From positions 1 to 6,133 of the forward strand of contig JAFRAF010000098.1 of NCBI GenBank assembly GCA_017405545.1: a DNA stretch of 6,133 bases, given 5' to 3'. Origin of the DNA: Oscillospiraceae bacterium. Lineage in GTDB: Bacteria; Bacillota; Clostridia; Oscillospirales; Oscillospiraceae. The notes below the pieces were generated by a model. It did not search any database. It was not told where the DNA came from and was given only the letters and a program-made list of their open reading frames with translations. This document shows, in pieces, positions 1 to 4,836 of this stretch. Within the stretch, counting starts at the first letter, position 1. Every line of letters begins with the position of its first letter. Position numbers and translations under genes: made by a program.

Positions 1-116
1 ACCTGCGCCGTCCCATATATCAGCAGACCGCCGCTTACGGCCACTTCGGCCGCACGGATGTGGATCTGCCATGGGAGAGGCTCAACAAAGTCGACGAGCT
101 GAAAAGCTGCCTCTGA
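1..116 (+). CDS. metK: S-adenosylmethionine synthetase, C-terminal end (partial)
   Basis: This is the last 37 codons of a gene that begins left of the window; complete codons start at base 3 and the TGA stop is at 114-116. The translation contains [17 protein letters not shown] followed by DLPWER, the hallmark C-terminus of MetK, the cytosolic enzyme that makes S-adenosylmethionine from methionine and ATP. The [15 protein letters not shown] block is highly conserved in bacterial MetK and close to unmistakable, although the catalytic part lies outside the window. The tail after PWER is short and charged, as usual. The next gene starts three bases after the stop, in the same frame, so the two are almost certainly co-transcribed. 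Confidence 0.93.
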   Translation, partial: LRRPIYQQTAAYGHFGRTDVDLPWERLNKVDELKSCL

Positions 117-119
117 TCC

Positions 120-644
120 ATGGGCGATATAAAAAGCTATGAGCGGGAAAAGCTCATATGCGGCCTGCTCTACGGCGATGAGGCGCTGATACCGCAGGTG
201 GAGGAACGTCTTAAAGCCGAATTCGGGGAAATAGACTTAAAGTGGCCAGTATACCGCTTTTCCGACTTTTCCCCCTATTATGACGCTGAGATGGGCGGAG
301 AGACCCATCGTATCTTCTACAGCTTTGAGCGACTTGCGGACCCCTCGGCTCTGGCCGACATAAAGGTGCTGACCAACTCCATTGAGGACGACTTCAGGTC
401 AGACAGTCTGCGCCCCGTCAATCTCGACCCCGGCCTTTTGAGCCACGGCAGGCTCTGTCTGGCCACCACAAAGTCAGCCGGCCACCGCATAGCCCTCAGC
501 AGGGGCATATACGCCGAGCTCACCCTTTTCTACGCGAGAAAAGCATGGCACGAGTTCCCCTGGACCTATATGGATTTCAAGTCTGAAAACGTACAGGCGT
601 TTTTAAGCCAGGCGCGAAGTATTTACATGCAGCAGAGGAAATAA
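120..644 (+). CDS. DUF4416 family protein, function unknown
   Basis: A complete 174-residue protein that resembles the DUF4416 family, whose members are about this size and have no established function. Blocks that look family-typical are KLICGLLY (residues 11-18), F..YY..EMG (50-59), FERLADP (69-75), RPVNLDPG (98-105), LATTK (114-118), HRI (122-124), GIYAE (129-133) and WTYMDFKS (148-155). Polar residues in these blocks (N101, D103, K118, H122, R123, E133) suggest a catalytic or binding site, but that is inference. No signal peptide or membrane segment is visible, so it is probably cytosolic. The ATG at 120 is the first start after the metK stop and places the KLICG block near the N-terminus as expected. 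No Shine-Dalgarno sequence precedes it, so translation probably depends on ribosomes finishing metK. The assignment is from memory of the family pattern. Confidence 0.82.
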   Translation: MGDIKSYEREKLICGLLYGDEALIPQVEERLKAEFGEIDLKWPVYRFSDFSPYYDAEMGGETHRIFYSFERLADPSALADIKVLTNSIEDDFRSDSLRPVNLDPGLLSHGRLCLATTKSAGHRIALSRGIYAELTLFYARKAWHEFPWTYMDFKSENVQAFLSQARSIYMQQRK

Positions 645-648
645 AATT

Positions 649-700
649 CATGCCCCCGGTTATCAATTGACCGGGGGCATGTTTTTCACTTTTCGTTTTT
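649..700 (+). terminator. Intrinsic terminator after DUF4416, probably bidirectional
   Basis: A perfect 12-bp stem (649-660 pairing with 670-681, arms CATGCCCCCGGT and ACCGGGGGCATG) encloses a 9-base loop. It is followed on the + strand by TTTTT and a further T-rich stretch to about 700. It starts five bases after the DUF4416 stop. On the - strand the same hairpin is followed by AATTTTATTT, so it may also end the pncA-galE transcript arriving from the right. Confidence 0.9.
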
Positions 701-710
701 ATAAAATATT

Positions 711-1724
711 TCAGTTGCCGTAGCCGTTGGGGTTTTTCTTCTGCCAGTTGTAGCTGTCCCTGCACATATCCTCGACCGTCAGCTCAGCTGTCCAGCCCAG
801 AAGGCGCCTGGCCTTGTCAGCCACGGCCCAGACTTCAGCCAGGTCCCCTGCTCTTCTCTCGGTGATTACGTGGGGGATGGGCACATTGTTGACCCGCTCA
901 AAGGCGTGAACAAGCTCTAAAACACTGGTGCCTCTGCCTGTACCCAGATTGATTATCTCGTATCCCCTGTGCTCCTTCATGTACTCTATGGCAAGCACAT
1001 GGCCCTTGGCCAGATCCACCACGTGTATATAGTCCCTGACGCCTGTGCCGTCGGGGGTGGGATAGTCGTCGCCGAATATGCTGAGCTTCTCTCTCCTGCC
1101 CACGGCCACCTGGGAAATATAGGGCATGAGGTTGTTGGGTATGCCGGCAGGATCCTCCCCTATCAGTCCCGAGGGATGGGCTCCTATGGGGTTGAAATAG
1201 CGCAGGAGCACGGCGTCGATCTTTCCGGTCTTCGCCGCATCTATGGCTATACGCTCTATCATATACTTCGTCCAGCCGTAGGGGTTGGTGCAGCCTCCTG
1301 CGGGCATGTCCTCGGTATAGGGCACCGGACAGTTCTCGCCGTACACGGTTGCAGATGAGCTGAATACAAAGCCCCGTACGCCGTGTCTCTCCATTGCCTG
1401 AAGGGTTGCAATGGCCGTCTCCAGATTCACCTTGTAATACAGCAGGGGCTTTTCCACAGACTCTCCTACGGCCTTGAGGCCCGCGCAGTGTATGACCGCC
1501 TCTATCTCATTTTCCGTAAATATCCTGTCCAGTTCCTCATCGCTGCTGACGTCCGCCCCGTAGGTCTTTATTTTTTTCCCGGTGATCTCCTCCACCCTGC
1601 CGATGGCCTTGGGCACGCTGTTGACATAATTGTCGGCCACGACTACGTCATAGTCGGCCTCAAGCAGCTCAACAGCCACGTGGGAGCCGAGAAAGCCTGC
1701 GCCGCCCGTAACTAATATACTCAT
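711..1724 (-). CDS. galE: UDP-glucose 4-epimerase
   Basis: A complete 337-residue short-chain dehydrogenase/reductase-family enzyme, almost the same length as E. coli GalE (338). GalE interconverts UDP-glucose and UDP-galactose using a tightly bound NAD in the cytosol (Leloir pathway and supply of sugar nucleotides for surface glycans). Visible features are the NAD-binding glycine motif TGGAGFLGSH (residues 6-15), the HCAGLKAVGES block (79-89), the catalytic serine region SSSATVYG (122-129, active Ser about 124), the YxxxK pair Y149/K153 in YGWTK, the substrate-binding RYFNPIGAHPSG block (175-186) and NLGTG (259-263). All expected active-site residues are present. The ATG is supported by an AGGAGGAG ribosome binding site 6 bases upstream. 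The gene follows the nicotinamidase gene with a 12-bp gap and its own SD overlaps that gene's stop, so it is the second cistron of an operon. A UDP-xylose or UDP-glucuronate epimerase cannot be fully excluded, but the sequence is typical GalE. Confidence 0.96.
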   Translation of the reverse strand: MSILVTGGAGFLGSHVAVELLEADYDVVVADNYVNSVPKAIGRVEEITGKKIKTYGADVSSDEELDRIFTENEIEAVIHCAGLKAVGESVEKPLLYYKVNLETAIATLQAMERHGVRGFVFSSSATVYGENCPVPYTEDMPAGGCTNPYGWTKYMIERIAIDAAKTGKIDAVLLRYFNPIGAHPSGLIGEDPAGIPNNLMPYISQVAVGRREKLSIFGDDYPTPDGTGVRDYIHVVDLAKGHVLAIEYMKEHRGYEIINLGTGRGTSVLELVHAFERVNNVPIPHVITERRAGDLAEVWAVADKARRLLGWTAELTVEDMCRDSYNWQKKNPNGYGN

Positions 1725-1730
1725 AGATTA

Positions 1731-1738
1731 CTCCTCCT
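1731..1738 (-). promoter_or_regulatory. galE ribosome binding site overlapping the upstream stop codon
   Basis: Read on the - strand, AGGAGGAG lies 6 bases before the galE ATG. Its first two bases are the last two bases of the TAG stop (1737-1739) of the upstream nicotinamidase gene. The near-perfect match to the anti-SD confirms the galE start, and the overlap suggests translational coupling. Confidence 0.9.
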
Positions 1739-2249
1739 ATATCACTTTTATCTGACACATTTTCATCGCTTCAAGGGCAGTCTTATGGCTGGCGGGAGTC
1801 ACGCCCGCGCAGCATGAGGCGTCTACGCTTATGGGCACCTCCGGCATGGCCGCCTTGAGCAGGATGGCGTTGGAGAGCACGCATATATCAGTACACAGAC
1901 CCACAAGCTGTATCTCCTCCGCTTCACCCCGCTCAGCCAGCATTGACGCCAGTCGGACCGAGCCGAAGGTGGGCTTGTCAAGCACAAGGCTGTCTCCCAC
2001 ATCCAGCTCCGGCGAGATTTCCCAGCCGACGGTTCCGATGATGCAGTGCGAAACGGGCAGATTCCGCCCCTCCTGGGTCTGCAGATAGTCTGGCTGATGG
2101 CTGTCCCGGGTGAATATCACGCTCCACCCCTCATCGCGGCAGGCCTCTATCTTATCTTTTACCTTTGGGACGATATCCACGGCCTCATCAGTTCCGAGAG
2201 CGCCGTCGATGAAATCCCTCTGCATATCTACAACTATCAGATATTTCAT
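1737..2249 (-). CDS. pncA: Nicotinamidase / isochorismatase-family cysteine hydrolase
   Basis: A complete 170-residue cytosolic hydrolase. The family includes nicotinamidase, which converts nicotinamide to nicotinate and ammonia for NAD salvage. The catalytic triad is visible as D8 (in VVDMQRDF), K92 (in DKPTFGS) and C123 (in GLCTDICV). The expected metal ligands are D49 and H51 (TRDSH) and H68 (LPVSHC), which argues for nicotinamidase over isochorismatase. The start is placed at 2249 rather than at an upstream in-frame ATG (2279), because GGGAGG sits five bases before it and MKYLIVVDMQRDF is the usual family N-terminus. It is the first gene of an operon with galE, driven by a promoter at about 2319-2348. 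Related amidohydrolases share the same triad, so the substrate is likely but not proven. Confidence 0.88.
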   Translation of the reverse strand: MKYLIVVDMQRDFIDGALGTDEAVDIVPKVKDKIEACRDEGWSVIFTRDSHQPDYLQTQEGRNLPVSHCIIGTVGWEISPELDVGDSLVLDKPTFGSVRLASMLAERGEAEEIQLVGLCTDICVLSNAILLKAAMPEVPISVDASCCAGVTPASHKTALEAMKMCQIKVI

Positions 2250-2254
2250 AGCTG

Positions 2255-2260
2255 CCTCCC
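2255..2260 (-). promoter_or_regulatory. Ribosome binding site deciding the pncA-like start
   Basis: GGGAGG on the - strand lies 5 bases before the ATG at 2247-2249. The alternative in-frame ATG at 2277-2279 has no such site, so this element favours the shorter, 170-residue protein. Confidence 0.82.
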
Positions 2261-2318
2261 TATGCTTTAAGTGCGGCATTACAGTTCAAACCATGCAGTT
2301 GCCAAATGCCTTTGTTCC

Positions 2319-2348
2319 ATTATAACAGCCGCCCACGTATGCAGGCAA
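2319..2348 (-). promoter_or_regulatory. Sigma-A-type promoter for the pncA-galE operon
   Basis: On the - strand the sequence has a consensus extended -10, TGTTATAAT (TATAAT at 2319-2324, TG at 2326-2327), and a -35-like TTGCCT (2343-2348, four of six matches to TTGACA) with an 18-bp spacer. Transcription would begin near 2312, giving a leader of roughly 60 nt before the pncA-like ATG. No riboswitch-like structure was recognised in this short leader. Confidence 0.72.
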
Positions 2349-2361
2349 CACAAATCTTTCG

Positions 2362-2380
2362 ATAAAAGTTAAGATTTTAT
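2362..2380. repeat. Small AT-rich inverted repeat between divergent promoters
   Basis: ATAAAA (2362-2367) and TTTTAT (2375-2380) form a perfect 6-bp inverted repeat around a 7-base centre. It lies within an AT-rich block (about 2359-2390) between the two divergent promoters, upstream of both -35 regions. It could be a regulator site or act as an UP-element for the antiporter promoter. In such AT-rich DNA a 6-bp match can also arise by chance. Confidence 0.3.
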
Positions 2381-2388
2381 TTATTCTA

Positions 2389-2416
2389 TTCCCTTCCTGC
2401 GGATTTGTATTATAAT
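2389..2416 (+). promoter_or_regulatory. Probable promoter of the antiporter gene
   Basis: A perfect -10 TATAAT lies at 2411-2416. The best -35 candidate is weak: TTCCCT at 2389-2394, three of six matches, with a 16-bp spacer. The AT-rich block immediately upstream may compensate as an UP-element, or an activator may be needed. Transcription would begin near 2423, giving a leader of only about 20 nt that contains the ribosome binding site. Confidence 0.58.
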
Positions 2417-2430
2417 TAAAGGGAACTTAT

Positions 2431-2437
2431 GGGGGTG
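2431..2437 (+). promoter_or_regulatory. Ribosome binding site of the antiporter gene, next to an AUG-UGA start-stop
   Basis: GGGGGTG lies 5 bases before the GTG start at 2443 and can pair fully with the anti-SD if one G-U wobble is allowed. An ATG at 2441-2443 overlaps the GTG by one base and is followed at once by TGA (2444-2446), so it cannot encode a protein. Only the GTG opens the long frame. Confidence 0.75.
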
Positions 2438-2442
2438 TAAAT

Positions 2443-4731
2443 GTGACCGATGTCCTGATAGTAATAAGCGACCTGGCTTTGCTTCTGGTGGTGGCCGGCC
2501 TGTCCACACTGCTGTTTCGCCGGATAAAAATGCCCGTTGTTCTCGGCTATATCATGGCGGGCTTTCTCATAGGCGACGTCATATCATTCATCCCGAATCT
2601 GGGCAACGAGGAAAACATACATCTCTGGAGCGAGCTGGGCGTGATATTCCTCATGTTCGGCCTGGGACTTGAGTTCTCCATACATAAGATGAAAGAGGTC
2701 GGAGCGGCCGGCACGGTTTCCTGCATCACTGAAGTGGTGGGTCTCCTGCTGGTGGGCTTCGTCATCGGAACGCTCCTGGGCTTTAATACCATAAACAGCA
2801 TTTTCCTGGGCGGCATGATGTCCACCTGCTCTACCATGCTGACCATGAAATCCATAGATGACGCCGGGCGCAGAAAGGAGCGCTTCGCGGAGGTCACCCT
2901 GGGTACGATGGTGGTAAACGACATCGTCGCCATCTTCATGATGATGATACTGTCCATGATAGCCGCGTCCAAAGGCGTGTCCGGGATCGACCTGCTGGCG
3001 AACATCGGCAAGCTGTTTTTCTACCTGACGGTCTGGCTGCTGCTGGGCATATATATCATCCCCTCGGTCCTTAAAAAGACCATGCACCTCATGAACGACG
3101 AGACCCTGCTGATCATATCCCTGGGCAGCTGCTTCGCCATGAGCTGGCTTGCTGACGCCCTGGGCTTTTCAACCGCCCTGGGCGCGTTTCTGGCGGGCTC
3201 TATACTGGCGGGGACAGTCCACGCTGAGCGTATAGAGCGGCTTGTGACCCCCTGCAAGGACCTCTTCGGTGCTGTGTTCTTCGTTTCCGTGGGCATGATG
3301 GTGGACCCGGCGCTGCTGGCCAACTATATCGTCCCGGTGCTCATCATAACCATATCAACGATCATCGGGAAGCTCATATTCACAACGCTCGGCATGCGTC
3401 TGGCCGGTGAGACCTGCAAGACCTCCCTGAACGCCGCCGCGGCCCAGATACCCATAGGCGAATTCGCGTTCATCATCGCCTCCCTGGGTGTTTCCCTGGG
3501 TGTAACGGCCGATTTCCTATATCCGGTGATAGTGGCGGTTTCTGTGGTTACCACGGTGGTCTCCCCCTTCCTGCTGAAGGCCTCTGACAGGCTCGCAACG
3601 CCTCTCTCCCGCATAATGCCGGACAAGAGCGCAAAGCGCAAAGCCGCAAGGTCAGAGAAGAAATCCTTTATGGACCCCGACTGGTCGGCCTTTCTGCGGC
3701 ACTTTTTCCTGTCGTATTTCCTGTACTCCCTTGTCCTTTTGGGCCTTGTGCTGCTGGGCGTGCACTCCCTGCGGCCCCTGCTTGAGCAGTATCTCAGCCG
3801 GGAAAACGCCAGACTGGTGACCCTTATTGTGATATACCTCATCTCCATTCCCCTGCTGCCGGGCATCGTCACCTTCCGCAAGCGCTATTTCACCACATTG
3901 TGGCTAAAAAACTTCGCCAATAGAGTGCCTCTGACCGCACTTTTGATACTGCGTTTTCTGACGGCGGCGTATCTCATAATCCTGCCCATTTTGCTGCTGT
4001 ACAGAATACGGCACATATGGCTGCTGCTTCTGGTCATACCGGCAGTGTATTTCGCGTCCAACTCAAACAAGCTGGCCGGGCTCTCCATGCAGCTGCAGGC
4101 GCGATTCCTCTCGAACTTCAATGAGCGGGTGCTCAATGAGAAATATGTCAAAACCGGCGGCGAGACCAGCCACGTATGGCTGGACGAGCGCATGCACACC
4201 GCCCTGTTCATCTGTCAGCCGGACAGTCTCATTATAGGCCGCTCCCTTGAGGAGCTGGACTGGGCCAGGACCCTGAACACCAAGGTCATATGCATCATCC
4301 GCTCGGGAAAGCGCATCAACATACCCCAGAGCACGGAGCGCATACATGCCGACGACAAGCTTATCGTCATGGCTGACACCCCGGGTCTGGACAGCTTTCG
4401 GCTGGGCATAAAGGAATCCGGACTGGAACAGGAGGGTGAGATCTGGACACTCCGCCGGTACATAGAGGAACAGGACAACATCGACGAGGAGAGCCAGCTG
4501 CTCTGCTGCGCGGTCAGAGTGGGGCACGAGTCCGGTCTATCCGGCAAGAGTCTGAGAAGCTCCGGCATAAAATCCGAGTGGCACGCATTTCTGGTGGGCC
4601 TTGAACGGCATCTCTACCCCATATTCGACCCCCTGCCCGACATGCCTTTGCAAGAGGACGACCTGCTGTGGGTGCTGGGCGACCAGAAGATGGGCCGATA
4701 CCTCTTCCAGCACAATCTGCTGGATGGATGA
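2443..4731 (+). CDS. CPA2-type cation:proton antiporter with two C-terminal RCK_C domains
   Basis: A 762-residue inner-membrane protein. Residues 1-380 form a Na_H_Exchanger (CPA2/Kef-like) domain with many hydrophobic segments. Recognisable blocks are RRIKMPVVLGYIMAG (26-40), LGVIFLMFGLGLEF (65-78), the ion-site motif N159-D160 in MVVNDIVAIF, STALGAFLAG (243-252), FFVSVGMMVDP (279-289) and IGEFAFI (338-344). After a basic linker (about 390-412) come four further hydrophobic stretches (about 416-440, 457-476, 495-520, 523-539), not present in KefC. Two RCK_C (TrkA_C)-like domains follow at about 585-653 (LIIGRSLEEL...IIRSGKRINIP...DDKLIVMAD) and 685-755 (LSGKSLRSSGIK...DDLLWVLGD). No nucleotide-binding RCK_N domain with a GxGxxG motif is seen. 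The role is inferred as K+ or Na+ exchange against protons, gated by a ligand bound to the RCK_C modules. Translation starts at a GTG with a good SD. The gene is a single transcription unit, divergent from pncA-galE. The transported ion cannot be told from sequence alone. Confidence 0.9.
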   Translation: MTDVLIVISDLALLLVVAGLSTLLFRRIKMPVVLGYIMAGFLIGDVISFIPNLGNEENIHLWSELGVIFLMFGLGLEFSIHKMKEVGAAGTVSCITEVVGLLLVGFVIGTLLGFNTINSIFLGGMMSTCSTMLTMKSIDDAGRRKERFAEVTLGTMVVNDIVAIFMMMILSMIAASKGVSGIDLLANIGKLFFYLTVWLLLGIYIIPSVLKKTMHLMNDETLLIISLGSCFAMSWLADALGFSTALGAFLAGSILAGTVHAERIERLVTPCKDLFGAVFFVSVGMMVDPALLANYIVPVLIITISTIIGKLIFTTLGMRLAGETCKTSLNAAAAQIPIGEFAFIIASLGVSLGVTADFLYPVIVAVSVVTTVVSPFLLKASDRLATPLSRIMPDKSAKRKAARSEKKSFMDPDWSAFLRHFFLSYFLYSLVLLGLVLLGVHSLRPLLEQYLSRENARLVTLIVIYLISIPLLPGIVTFRKRYFTTLWLKNFANRVPLTALLILRFLTAAYLIILPILLLYRIRHIWLLLLVIPAVYFASNSNKLAGLSMQLQARFLSNFNERVLNEKYVKTGGETSHVWLDERMHTALFICQPDSLIIGRSLEELDWARTLNTKVICIIRSGKRINIPQSTERIHADDKLIVMADTPGLDSFRLGIKESGLEQEGEIWTLRRYIEEQDNIDEESQLLCCAVRVGHESGLSGKSLRSSGIKSEWHAFLVGLERHLYPIFDPLPDMPLQEDDLLWVLGDQKMGRYLFQHNLLDG

Positions 4732-4779
4732 TAAATCAGGCATCTGTCAGCACTTGGGAAATGTAAAAAAATATACTCA

Positions 4780-4809
4780 AACGGCGCGGTCAAAACTGAC
4801 CGCGCCGTT
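4780..4809 (-). terminator. Hairpin terminator between convergent genes
   Basis: A perfect 13-bp GC-rich stem (4780-4792 with 4797-4809, arms AACGGCGCGGTCA and TGACCGCGCCGTT) has an AAAC loop. It lies between the antiporter stop and the stop of the beta-CASP gene. On the - strand a run of seven Ts begins about 9 bases beyond the stem, which suits termination of the leftward beta-CASP transcript. On the + strand the following bases are only mildly T-rich, so termination of the antiporter transcript there is plausible but less classical. Confidence 0.8.
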
Positions 4810-4836
4810 ACTGTATCCGTTATTATCTCATACCGC

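Noticed and set aside
969..1358. Open frame on the + strand antisense to galE.
   Set aside because: No family resemblance and no ribosome binding site recognised, and it is fully covered by the conserved galE coding sequence.
2250..2279. Ten-residue N-terminal extension of the nicotinamidase from an upstream in-frame ATG at 2279.
   Set aside because: The downstream ATG at 2249 has a GGGAGG site at ideal spacing and gives the usual family N-terminus; the extension (MPHLKHREAA) encodes the SD region itself and looks non-coding.
2250..2312. Possible riboswitch in the pncA-galE leader.
   Set aside because: The predicted leader is only about 60 nt, with no strong stem pairs or recognisable aptamer motif seen by eye.
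2584..3087. Long open frame on the - strand inside the antiporter gene.
   Set aside because: Its translation is His/Gln/Asp-rich with no recognisable domain, and it lies antisense to well-conserved exchanger motifs, so it is a shadow of the real gene. The same holds for the other antisense frames at 2547-3011, 3324-3881 and 4063-4527.
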